DNA of 64,000 bases from Rhodamnia argentea (lineage: Eukaryota > Streptophyta > Magnoliopsida > Myrtales > Myrtaceae). This document shows, piece after piece, positions 28,345 through 39,274 of the stretch. The stretch is from the NCBI RefSeq assembly GCF_020921035.1, contig NC_063156.1, forward strand, positions 4,588,001 through 4,652,000, read 5' to 3'. The first letter of the stretch is position 1. Every line of letters starts with the position of its first letter. The position numbers and the translations under genes were made by a program. The notes under the pieces were generated by a model. That model had not been told where the DNA came from. It searched no databases and saw nothing but the letters and a program-made list of their open reading frames with translations.

Positions 28345-30338
28345 TGTATGCTGCATGATTGGCGAGAAAAAATGCCAAGAAAGCTGTGCGAGAGGCTAGA
28401 GGCAAGGTTTTCTCCGATATGTACAAAAAACTTGGGAGCAAAGAGGGAGAAAAATGTATCAATAGGCTTGCAAAGATAAGGGACAAGAAAAGTAAAGACT
28501 TAACACAGGTTAGATGCTTCAAGGATGAAAATAAAAAACTCTTAGTAAGAGATGCAGAAGTTAAGGAAAGGTGGATGAGCTATTTTAACAAGCTTTTCAA
28601 TGGAGAGAGTGATAGAAGTGAAGTGGATTTTGAGGACGCTTCTGATGATTTAAATAGAAGGTTTGTACGTAGAATTAGAACGCATGAAGTTAATGAGACA
28701 TTAAAGAAGATGAAGACTAGTAAAGCCTTGAGACTCGATGGTGTCGTTATAGAAGTGTGGAGATGCTTAGGGGATGTGGCAATAAGTTGGTTAACTAACA
28801 TTTTTAACAAGATTCTCCAAACTAATAAGATGCCCGACGAATGGAGGAAGAGTAAGCCCGTGCCTATCTACAAGAACAAGGGGATATTCAGAATTGTTCC
28901 AACTATAGAGGTATTAAGCTTATGAGCCATACAATGAAGTTGTTGGAGAGAGTTATTGAGCATCGTTTAAGAATAGGGACCAAGGTCTCTCTAAATCAAT
29001 TTGGATTTATGCAAGGAAGATCTACTATAGAGGCTATCTTCTTGGTACGACAGTTGATAGAGACATATCGAGAAAAGAAAAATGACCTACATTTGGTGTT
29101 TATTGATCTCGAGAAGGCGTATGATGAGGTTCCAAGAAAGGTTTTGTGGTGGGTTCTTGAGAATAAAAAAGTACCTTCAAAGTATGTAGAGGTAATCAAT
29201 GATATGTATGATGGTGTTATTATATGTGTGAAGGCTTGTAACGGCATGTCAAGTTATTTTCCAATCACAGTAGGCTTACACCAAGGTTCTACTTTGAGTC
29301 ATTATCTTTTTGCCCTAGTTATGGATGAGCTAACAAAAGATATCCAAGATGAGATGCCATGGTGTGTGCTTTTTGCGGATGATATTGTGCTTATTGATGA
29401 GACCAGGATTGGGATTGACGCTAAATTAGAATGATGGAGAAGTACGTTGGAGTTTAAAGGATTTACGTTAAGTTGAAGTAAGACCGAATATATGAAGTGT
29501 GAGTTCGACACGGTAAGAGGAGAAGATCAAGAATCCATGAATATGCTCGGACAGGAGGTACCCAAGGAAGATACTTTTAGATATGTGGGATCAATATTAC
29601 AAAAGAGGGGAGAGATTGATGAGGATGTAAGCCATAGAATCAGAGTAGGTTGGATGAAATGGCGTAGTGCATCAGGATTTTTGTGTGATCGCAAAATCCA
29701 TCTTAGGCTAAAAGGAAAATTTTATATAATAGTAGTAAGGCCTGCAATGCTATACGAAGTTGAATGTTGGCCGGCACAGAGGCAACATGAACATAGAATG
29801 GGAGTAGCGGAAATGAAAATGTTAATATGGATGCGTGGTCATACAAGAATGGATAAAATAAGAAATGAAGATATTTGATGAAAAGTTGGAGTAGTACCGG
29901 TGGCAGAAAAGATGAGAGAACATAGATTGAGATGGTTTGGACATATTCTTCGAAGATCCCTAGATGCTTCGGTAAGAACAGAAATTTGTTACCGAGAGCA
30001 TGACATGAAAAAAAGTAAGAGATCGGCCGAAATTTACTTGGGGGAAAGTAGTAAAATAACATTTAACGAAGTGAAAAATAGATTAACATATAGTTTGTCT
30101 TAGAACGGAGTGGAGGAAAGCTATTAGCGTTATGTATGGGCATAATTCACATGTTCCAAACTGTCCTTTTTAGTCCATTTTCCCTATATATATTTATTTC
30201 TATTTTTATATAATTATTTCTTATCCCTCAATCGATTTTGCTTCTATTTTATTTATTTTTTGGGTTCATTAACCACCAAGTCCAATTAATTTGGGATAAA
30301 TGTGATGTTGATGTCGATATTGCTGTATGTTGCATGAT
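28345..30338 (+). mobile_element. 5'-truncated LINE of RTE type, with 15-bp target duplication
   Basis: The body spans 28360-30323. It is flanked by TGTATGCTGCATGAT (28345-28359) and TGTATGTTGCATGAT (30324-30338), one mismatch in 15, a clear target-site duplication. No endonuclease domain is present, so the copy is 5'-truncated. The 3' end has 'aatttgggataa' followed by GATGTTGATGTCGAT-type simple repeats, as in plant RTE elements. Confidence 0.92.
28360..30103 (+). pseudogene. LINE reverse transcriptase, degenerate
   Basis: Fragments in several frames follow the order of an RTE reverse transcriptase. 28360-28925 carries the linker and fingers (KMKTSKALRLDGVVIEVWR, where the family has GPDGI). 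28922-29434 is the core ([61 protein letters not shown] with the FADD active site). 29492-29878 and 29900-30103 are the thumb and C-terminal part (RLRWFGHILRR). Frames break near 28890, 29432, 29476 and 29877, so it is inactive. Confidence 0.93.
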
Positions 30339-31069
30339 GCGTAAGAGCTTGAGAAAACGCTGCAACTTTTTTGGCCTCTCCAGATCATTTACTTTTGTAG
30401 AGTTTGTGCATTGTTTTCGGCTTGTCACATGCTCATCTCATGGAAGAGAAGGCTTCAATTTGCCGTGTTCCAGTCAAATTTTCTGTGAGGCATCAGCTTG
30501 CTTCTTCCATCTTTCCTTAGTATCGATTATCTTAGAATTGAGTACTGATTTGTGCTAATTTAATGTCATTAACGGAGGAATAACATTAGAAGTGGAAATA
30601 GAGATTATCGAGCAGAGCTAGTCGCTGTTATCTATTGCCGTAATATTAGAGAAAGCAATGACAAGTCGAAGCTTTGGATTCTTCTTGTAAGTTTCCAGAG
30701 TTTCTACATTCCTTAAATTCTGTTTAGCAATATCAATCTCGGGCTTCAGCTGTCATTCTTCTAGCAGACATGTAGAAGTGACAGTCGTCTTAACTGAGGC
30801 TATCATTTATTTCAAGGAAGGCATGAAAAATCTAAACACTGCCTCCTTAATTCCACTTTTCACCTTGGCCTGTAGTGGATAGACGATCTCAGCTTGGTAA
30901 CTGCTGGTGTTTTTGACAGATGATGCCTTTTCTTCCAATGTTCTGGACAGCATCAAAGGCGGGATGCTCTGTTTGTTTCCCTTCTATTTTTTCAGAACTC
31001 TGGCATTGGCAAATTGAGATGGAACATTACTTAATTTTCATGCCTAGAGCCGTCCTCACGTTGGCATTT
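30339..31069. other. No recognised gene
   Basis: This spacer lies between the LINE and duplication copy 2. Short open frames only; no family resemblance and no inverted-repeat structure noticed. Confidence 0.4.
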
Positions 31070-31826
31070 AAATCCCGATAGACAAGAAGTACCCAAAAGT
31101 CCTCTGTTTTCCGTCTCTGTAATCGGAGATGGTCGTCTATATTTTGTGCTTCTGAAGTCGCTTTGCCTGCCCAGACACTTACAAGTAAGCCAACAAGCTA
31201 CTTCACTTGGCTATCAACAATTTCTCACCACCCATGACCTATTTTTCTGACTTTGAAGCATTCTCTTGCTATAATTTGCTCTGTTTCTTGTCTGTCAGGA
31301 GGGGGCGTCCGAAACTTCATCGGGTTTCCTCTTTAGCCGCTTTGTTATATAATTGACAAGCCATGGAACTTCTGAAGTGTGTAATCTATTTTACTTGCAT
31401 GAGTAGCAAAATCTGATGAAAATGACAGACTGGGTTCTTCACGTTTTATGCTGATCAATGCCTGCATGCTTGAGCTGCAGATAGATGCCTCTATTTCGAA
31501 CCATTGTGTTACGTCTTGAGCATCCAAAAATTATCAGGCACGTAAATGCATACGCATTCCCATTTCTGATGTAGTATAAAATCTCTAAAACTCTTATCAC
31601 TAAGAACCAGCATCTCGAATTAGTATAACATAACATAGGTGTACACAATAAACCAACTGGTAACAAACATTATGGACCTTATTCGCTCAAAACCCAAGCA
31701 CCAAGGAAAACCCATCCATCATGGCATAGGACGTCCGAGATACAACCTACCAAGAACAGAGAGTATATTGAAAGAAGTCATGCCAGATAGAAAGACCTGT
31801 TTGTCACTAGAAGCCACGAGAGAGCA

Positions 31827-32258
31827 CTAATCATCACCATATGCTCGGAAACTATACCTCTCTTGGTACGGTCCATTGAAGTAAAGGTCAGCCTCAAACC
31901 ACTTTGGATAACGAACGAGGTCGCCCGCCGAGAATTGCATGTAATTCTGGCTCCCCTAGGGCATGACCCTGACTTCCCCTTCCTCCACGTACACCAGCTG
32001 ATCCACTTGCCAGTCCCAAGGCAAGCGGCACTTGCCCGTTTTCCACACTGACCATCTCGAAACCCCGAGCTCCTCGAGCCGCTACTTGGACACTTTCCTC
32101 TCCACCTTCACATTGTACAGTTCCTCCAGAGGTTTCTATATCCGCATTGCCCTTATGCCAAAATATCCCCTAAGGGCGTGACTACATTTCTTGCGGTCTC
32201 TGGTGCTTGCTCTCTGAAAGGGAGGGCCGAAAGTTGGAGTCATGGTGAAGATTGCCAT
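31827..32258 (-). pseudogene. pTAC18-like cupin pseudogene with two nonsense codons
   Basis: This is the duplicate of the intact gene at 9410-9841. The alignment is 432 nt against 432 nt with no indel. Codon 41 (32136-32138) and codon 101 (31956-31958) are TAG where the intact copy has GAG, both a single G-to-T change on the coding strand. The rest of the cupin core is well kept (WQVDQLVYVEEGEVRV, RYPKWFEADLYFNGPYQERY), which points to recent loss. No internal Met would restore a whole cupin fold. Confidence 0.93.
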
Positions 32259-32999
32259 TTGCATATATGAAAATTTCTCCTTGTGAAGCTCACCTGATAG
32301 AAGTAGAATGTAAGGTCATTTAGACATTGTAACGATAAATGTCATAAAGTGAAGTTTGTAAATGGAGCTTCTTATCCAGCAATGGTGTATGGTGCACAAG
32401 TTCAGGCACAAAATCTGCAAATAACCACAAAAGAACAATATAAAACTCTCGCTGTTCATCAACGTTATCAGAAACCGGAATGCCCCAGATGAAGCATTCA
32501 TCACAAAGTTTGCATTTTGCATTTCATTCTCATGTTTCGATGGCATCAGATTTAAGCCATATCTATCCGGAAATTTCGCTGCATTCCTCTGAACTTCTGC
32601 GAAAATCAGCTGCCACGTGAATTCATCAAACGGAAGTCAAACATGAAAGAAGCGCCCAAACGAGGAGTCACGAGCTTGGCCAGATTACCTCAAGAGGGAA
32701 AAAGCGAGAGAGATTCACCGTCAGATTCTAGCAGACATTTGCACAAACAACTGGGAGGCATCCCAAGTTCTCGCCCCTTCACAACAATTCGAGAAGCGAT
32801 ATTTAAGTTACCAGAGATTAGTTTCTTCTCTATTCAACACATTAAAGCCTAAGAAGACGAAAATCAATCAATCCCCGTGTTTTTACTTTTCCTTTTACCT
32901 GTACGAGTAATCTTCAAAGAAGATCCGAAGCTTGGCTTCGATTGGGCTAAGAGCTAAAGCTACGGTGTGAAAAACCCTAGATGAAGGAAGAGGGTTTAC

Positions 33000-33667
33000 T
33001 GGGAAAAGTACGTGCCATAACTTATGTACGGTGTTCACTTGAATGCCATAATTTTCAAAACGTTTACTTAAGTGCCATAACTTTCAAAAATCGTTCACTT
33101 GAGTGCTACGTTGGAGCAAAATCATTTACTTGAGTGCTACAAGAACTTTTTCGGCATACAACGTCGCCTTTTCGGCGTGCTACGGTAATTTTTCGGCGTG
33201 TCACGTTAGCTTTCCGGCGTGCTACAGTAACTTTTTCGGCGTGTCATGTTAGCTTTTCGATTGTCACGTCAGCTTTTCGGAGCAAAATCATTCACTTGTG
33301 TGTTACAAGAACTTTTTCGACGTGCCACGTCAGCTTTCCGACGTGCTACAGTAATTTTTCGGTGTGTCACGTCGCCTTTCCGACGTACTACAATAACTTT
33401 TTCGATGTGTCACAATAGCTTTCCGGTGTGATACAATAATTTTTTGACGTGTCACGTTAGCTTTCCGACGTGCTACGGTAACTTTTTCGATGTGTCACGA
33501 TAGCTTTCCGGCTCTCATGTTAGCTTTTCCCATTGTCACGTCGGTTTTTCCTATTGTCACATCAACATAGCACTCAAGTGAACGATTTTTGAAAGTTATG
33601 ACATTTAAGTTAACATTTTAAAAATTATGATACAAAAGTTATGACACTTCTAATATACTTTTCCCGA
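33000..33667. mobile_element. TIR element with internal degenerate repeats, GTTTAC target duplication
   Basis: The element starts TGGGAAAAGT and ends ACTTTTCCCGA, and is flanked by GTTTAC on both sides (32994-32999 and 33668-33673). Copy 1 of the duplication has the same flanks without the insert (about 10553-10566), so this is a proven insertion. The interior (about 33145-33560) is a degenerate array of units such as CTTTTTCGGCGTGCTACGGTA and GTGTCACGTTAGCTTTCCGG. Outer parts repeat 'acttgagtgc(c/t)a(t/c)a'. It has no coding capacity. A relative lies at 52425-52790. Confidence 0.88.
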
Positions 33668-34127
33668 GTTTACGACATCCCTCGTCCAAATCCAATCATC
33701 CTCACTCTTGCCTCCAAGCCGAAGTCACCTCCATCGACATCCCTTATCTAAATCTCACTTCTGACTTGCAAACGCTGATTTTGAGCCGAGGATCATCGTA
33801 CAGACACCTGATGATAATCCCAGACAAAATTTGGCATGTTATAATTTAAAAAGGAGGATAATTTTGTTTTTTTCGTTCTGATTTTGTAATTAAATCCTCA
33901 AACTTTCAATTTAGGAAATCGAGTCCTTCTACTTGTATAATTTATGTCAATCAAATAATTTAGTCATCAACCCCATCATTACGCTGATATGACGTTTGAC
34001 ATGGCAATTTTTATATGAAAACACCAAAAAAAATTCAAAATTCTTAAAGACAGCATCGGACAGAAGAATCTACTTTATGCATCTGTTGCAAACTAAACTC
34101 GTGCCACCAACAGGAGAATTATAGCAA

Positions 34128-34606
34128 CAAAAATTCTAAATTTATTATAATTATATTAATTCAATCTTAAATTTTTTTTTTGGCTGATTGAGTCATAAAT
34201 CTTTTATAATTGTACCAATACATTTTAATTGGCCGGCTAGCGCTGACGTGGCAATTTCATAATAATTTTGTAACAAGTATTTTTTGATATTTTTTCTGTT
34301 TTTTTTTTTTTAAGGTTTTGGGCATGTAGGGGGCTATTGGCAACCTCCTTTGCCTTTGGCCGAGCGCTTGCGACCATCGTCCGGTACCCTAAAAACGAAA
34401 AGAAAAGACAAAAAAAAAGTATTAAAATAATAAAAATATAAACTAAAAATTCAGTAATATTAAAAATTACCACGTTAGCTCCGGCCGGCCAAATGGAGTG
34501 AATTAGCACAATTGCAAAAGGTTTGAATTCAATCGGTAAAAACAGAATTAGGACTAAATTAGCACAATTGCAATAAATTTAAAATATTTTTCGTAATTTT
34601 TCCCGT
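34128..34606. mobile_element. Long-TIR non-autonomous element (Mutator-like layout)
   Basis: The left arm has 'aaatttattataattatatt aattcaatc' type blocks, then 'gtaccaatacattttaattggccggctagcgctgacgtgg'. The right arm holds the inverted counterparts (GTTAGCTCCGGCCGGCCAAA, GACTAAATTAGCACAATTGC). The centre is a short GC-richer insert with AT-rich flanks. Ends are approximate, and a target duplication was not resolved. Confidence 0.65.
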
Positions 34607-34996
34607 GACTAACCTATCCATGAAATATGTACCGATTCTCAATCAACTACACATTTGAGCCTTAAAAGAAAATCCCAAATTTGTTGAATTCTTTAATGCG
34701 GTCACGTGATATAAATGCAAAGCAAAATAAATTCTTGTCTAGGGTGTGGGAAATGATTCCCGAAGTCCTTCGGGCTTTAAAGGCCCCCGAGAAGTACTAG
34801 AGTGTTTGGTAAACAATTTTGAGAGCTTATTTCCAAAGTCTTCCTACTGCTCGCTGGCATTGGGCATCTAATATTTTCGGAATGCTGGATGACATAATTG
34901 GCCAGTTCCCGATTTTACTTGGGAATCGGACACTTTTCTTTTCTCAAAGTTTGGATTCGAAAATTTGTTATAAAATGTAAAACACCCATTTTTTTT

Positions 34997-35987
34997 GAGA
35001 AAATTATCAAAAGAGTCTTAAAACTTATTACACTTTTACCAATTCCTTCATAAATTTTTTAATTTTATCAATTCAGTTCTAAACTTCTTGCATTTATGCT
35101 AATTTAGTTCTAAATTTCTTGCATTTATGCCAATTCAGTCCATTTGGCTAGCGCTCATGTGGATGCTGACCTGCGACGACGTAGATACTTTTTAATTTTA
35201 TTTTTAAGATTTTCTGAATTATTTTTATTTTTTACTTTTTTACTTTTTTCTCTCTTTCTTTTCTTTTTCTACCTCCAGCCGGTCGCCACTGAGGTTGACT
35301 TGCTCGTCACCGGGCGAAGCGCGACCTCTCCCAGATCTAGCGTCGCCTTGATCCTTCCAATTGCTCGATGAAATGCTTGATCCATCCCTAGTCACTTTAG
35401 GTAGTGGCACCAGAATTCAGTCCAAAAGAAGACAATGGAGCCTTGCCAACGCACCAATGGAGCTTGCACTCCATCTCTCCAACAAAAAAGATCAGAGCTT
35501 TGGCGATTCTCTGCACAAAGAGAGAAAGAGATAGAGGAGCCTTGAACGGGAGACTTACAAGCCACGTTCGTAGTTGGTGTGTACCGGTTCCCTCTTTTTA
35601 TGAACAAAGACATTTTCGCAGATCTGTCCTGAGCGAGGCGCGACCTTGCCCAGGCCAAATCTGAGCGAGGCCGGCCTCGTCATGGCTGAGCTAGACCGAT
35701 CTCGCTGGCCTCGGCCTTTTGTTGATCGCCGCCAACGACCGGTTGGAGGTAGAAGAAAGAAAGAAAAACAATGAAAATAAAAATAATTCAGAAAAGCCTT
35801 AAACTATTATTAAAAACTGTTCAAGTCAGCACCGACGGATCAAAGTGGGTTGATGGACTGAATTGGCATAAATACAAGAGGTTTAGGACTGAATTGATAC
35901 AAAAAAAAATTTATGACTAAATTGGTAAAATTAAAAAAGTTTATGATTAAATTAGCAATATGTTCAGGAATTTTCTAATAAATTTTC
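34997..35987. mobile_element. Long-TIR non-autonomous element inside duplication copy 2
   Basis: The left arm (34997-35160) has 'accaattcct', 'tcaattcagttctaaac' and 'gccaattcagtccattt' blocks; the right arm (35820-35987) has them inverted. The middle (about 35260-35760) is GC-richer with several short frames and may be captured host DNA, but no family is recognised. The equivalent point in copy 1 (about 11082) has no insert. Confidence 0.75.
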
Positions 35988-36190
35988 CAACCATAGTTCG
36001 AACAAGAAAGCAAGAACATCGATCTTGGTCAAATGGTTGTCGAAGCGTTTATTCACAGTGGAGACCATAGTTTAAATCTTGACGAGTGCAGGACTCTTTC
36101 ATTCCCCACAAAATGGTATGAAACCGTTTCTTTCCTCGTAGAATTAGCGGTTCCGGCCTTAGACTTGAGAGTCGAGCTTGTTCCAGATAT

Positions 36191-37898
36191 TCCCAAAGGG
36201 GAACTGAGCCGGCTCTACCTTGAACCGGCCCGGAAACAAATGCGAAGCCAACGTTCGGCGGCCACCCCCTTATTGGAAAGGTCACCTCGTGGGTGACCTT
36301 AAGCACGCGCGATGAGTATTGGCCGCGGAATTGACCGTAGCGGGACGTCTTTTCAACTACAAAATCATTGGTTCAACAGCGTCGAATTACGACATGCGCA
36401 CAACACTTTGCGGGGGCTCGTGGGACTAACCTTTGCGTTCACTTTGATGCACCACCGTGTAGTGGTCCTAACAAGTGTTTTATCTCTCAAATTCATTCAC
36501 CATTAAAATTTCGATTATTCGTAAAAAAAAAAAAACTAATTTAAAAAATATTTTCATTATCGATAATAATTTATGTCTAAATATTTTTATAATTGATGAA
36601 AATATTTGAGGTACATTCATTTTCGTAAATAATTCAAACGATTATTTTATTTTTTTGAAAATATGTTTTTCAAACGATTCATTTTATGCGAGACAAGAGC
36701 ACTGAAGTTATGTCTAGCCGAACCACGTCCTAGAAAAAGGGCATACTCACCTAGAGGTCACACTTCTCGCTACATAAAGTACATACCGTGACATTGTGAC
36801 CGGTGCAACGCGCTACATAATCCATAATATAAGTCTATACGATATATATATTTTTCGAATGCTATACCGTCCTCTTCCTCGTCGCTTTCTCTAGCATTAT
36901 GGCAAGAGAAGGTCTACAAACTTGGGACGTATGTTTGCTTCATATCGAGCCACCTACTATTGAGTAAGGATGCAAATCTATCTTGTAGCTTACACTTACG
37001 GGAAATATATTTTTATATGATCGTACGATCTCTCAATCGGGTGTCATGCTAACTAAACATGTTATTGTTGAACTAACAAAACGAGACCTTAGTATTAAGT
37101 TTGCCCAACGTCTGGAGAAATATCTGTTGACTACTTAATTGATCAGTGATTCGAAATATGTTTTGTAATTGAAAAGGAAAAAGGAATAAAAAAAATAAAA
37201 AGATAAGAGATACGACTTTCGCCAATTTTGGGTCTCTTCTTTCATTTTCCAGGCATTTACTTAGTGGGGAGCTCTTTTGGCAAATGGACCCAATCAGAGA
37301 CAAAACTGTATATTCTCAAAGAAGAACTTAATTAATTGCATGGCGATAGGTAGTTGCATGAATTGATAGTGTATTTACACAAACTTGCAGTTGCAGGCAT
37401 TCACTCTGCCCTCCTCGTCCTCGTCCTCGTCCTCTTCCTCTTTCTATCTAACATCACTGCAAACTTAGCTGATAAAGCAATTGATGACAGCAACATCTCA
37501 CGGTAGTTTTCTGAGCAAATTAGCGAGTAGGAGGAGAGTTTTGGCAGCTTCAGATGCATCTCGAGACCGCGAGTTTCTTCGCTTCCGAATCTTGGATGCC
37601 CAAGAGTTGTCTATCTCGAACTAGGGTTTCAGTAGCGAGTAGCAAAAATATGAAGAAATTCAAACAGTGATGAACTGTGCTCCAAATGACATATACATAT
37701 AAATATCTTCATCTCTTTTCTGGACAGAAATCTCTATGAACATAAGAGTTGTCTATCTCACGATCTGTGTAAACAGTTCATAGAATTAGGACACAAACCA
37801 CAAACCGTGGTTCGCTCTGTGAAAACCCGAGTGTGAATTCATGTGTGCATATAGACAGTGATATGTGGAAGAGACCTCTTGTCTTTGAAGCTCGGAAG
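36191..37898. other. Spacer left of the CLE gene; no recognised gene
   Basis: AT-rich stretches (36520-36680) alternate with ordinary sequence. A CCTCGT microsatellite occurs at about 37410-37440. The CLE gene 3' UTR must lie in the last few hundred bases. Confidence 0.45.
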
Positions 37899-38186
37899 CT
37901 ATCTCCTGTTGTGAAGAGGGTTTGATCCGGTCGGCACCTCCCGCTTCTCCGAGCTCAAATCCTGGCTCGCTCGGCCTGCAGACGGAGAAACCGCACCTCC
38001 TTCGAGAGTATAAAGTTCATGAGCGAGTAGTCGGTTCGAGGTAGAAGGAGGCGGCGATGACGAGACGCTCGCCATCTTTGTCTTCGTCGTCGTCGACATC
38101 GACGGCCACCGAGCAGAGAAAACGAGATTTGGAGCACAGAAAAGTAGGAGGAGAGAGAAGAGAAGACACAGGCGAAAGCGATCCAT
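37899..38186 (-). CDS. CLE: CLE (CLAVATA3/ESR-related) signalling peptide precursor
   Basis: This is a secreted prepropeptide of 95 aa. It has an N-terminal signal peptide (about residues 1-25, MDRFRLCLLFSLLLLFCAPN, hydrophobic core, cleavage near VFSA), a variable Ser/Thr-rich middle, and a C-terminal CLE motif REVPTGSNPLHN followed by RR and the stop. The 12-residue motif fits the family consensus R.VPTGPNPLHN except for Ser at position 7, where most members have Pro; Arabidopsis CLE20, as I recall, also has GSNPLHN. CLE peptides are processed and perceived by CLV1/BAM-type receptor kinases to control meristem or vascular cell fate. The gene is intronless, as is usual. The exact subgroup cannot be set from sequence alone. 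Confidence 0.9.
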   Translation of the reverse strand: MDRFRLCLLFSLLLLFCAPNLVFSARWPSMSTTTKTKMASVSSSPPPSTSNRLLAHELYTLEGGAVSPSAGRASQDLSSEKREVPTGSNPLHNRR

Positions 38187-38300
38187 ATCTGCAGACGCCC
38201 ACGGATCAGAAAAGAATTATGCGCGACTGTGCTGGACAGAGACTTACTTTCAAGCTTGTTTTTGGTATTTAGCTTGGTTTATATACATGGACGTCGTCGG
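38187..38300 (-). promoter_or_regulatory. Probable core promoter and 5' UTR of the CLE gene
   Basis: On the minus strand TATATAAA lies at 38285-38278, about 90 bases before the start codon. That spacing suits a TATA box with a leader of about 60 bases. No other element is claimed. Confidence 0.6.
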
Positions 38301-38549
38301 TCCATGTAAATGTGAATGGTTCGAGCCACGTTTTCTTGTTGCTTGCGACACTCGACAGATAAAATTTTGACGTTGTTCGGTATTTCATGCGTGTGTATCA
38401 ACCAACTTTTGTCTACAAGTCTAGAAGATCTTGAAAAAGGTGGAGAGATGAAAACCACATCCCACGGCGATCGAATTGATTATTTTACGGTAAACATGGT
38501 CGATTGAACCGATCACCATAAAAAAATTACGCTCGTAGCAGTATTTGTA

Positions 38550-39274
38550 GGAAAAAGGACCAAAAAAATTTTAAACCTATTGTATTGATGCAAATTCAAT
38601 CATAAATTTTTTATTTATATCAATTCAGTCATAAACCTTTTTACAACGGTATCAAGTGAGTCAATCAAGCCAATTTTCCTAGCTATCCTATGTGGCACGA
38701 CCGGTGCTAGCGTGGATAATTTTTAATATTATGTTCATAATTCTTTTGGTTCTTTTTTTTTTCCCCTTTTATGGGCTTTACATCTTCTTCTTCTTCTTCT
38801 TTCGCTATTGGCCGGCAATGGCCTCTAGCCTTGGGTGAGGCTGTCATGTCCCTCGCAGGCTAATAGGGCTAGGGCTGGTGTGACCCCTCGCCTAGAACCG
38901 ACGGGCCACCTCGCCCGGATGGGAGGCAAGGGCTTGTTGGGGCCAATGAGAGCATCCCGGCCCTAGCTCATGGCCGGCGACAGTCGGCCGGTGGCCCTTG
39001 CCAACCAATAGCAAAAAAAGGATCTAGAAAAGAAAAAGAACAAATAAATTCTTAACAACTCAAAAATTTATTATAATAGTACTAAAAATAGCCGCATCGG
39101 CGCTTGTCGTCCCACGAAAGACAGCTGAGGTCCTCATCAATGATTTCCGACCACTTGACTCGATTTGTACCGATGCAAAAAAAAAAATTAGGATTGAATT
39201 GATTCAATTATATGATTTATGATTGAATTAGTATCAGTATAATATGTTGATGAATTTTTTTTTGTGCTTTTTCC
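38550..39274. mobile_element. Long-TIR element with about 9-bp target duplication (Mutator-like)
   Basis: The ends GGAAAAAGGAC and GTGCTTTTTCC are inverted, and the arms extend for over 150 bases with blocks such as 'caattcagtcataaa' and their inverse. Flanks read GTATTTGTA on the left and GTATTTTGTA on the right, a 9-bp duplication with a 1-bp indel, which points to a Mutator-like mechanism. The centre (38770-39030) is GC-rich and non-coding. Confidence 0.75.

Larger units (their letters stand above)
31070..36190. repeat. Segmental duplication, copy 2, enlarged by insertions
   Basis: This is homologous to 8660-11275 in the same orientation. Against copy 1 it has gained at least three inserts: 33000-33667 (TIR element), about 33880-34760 (a segment holding the long-TIR element 34128-34606), and about 34997-35987 (another long-TIR element). 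The pTAC18-like gene inside is a pseudogene. Copy 2 is thus about twice as long as copy 1. Confidence 0.83.
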
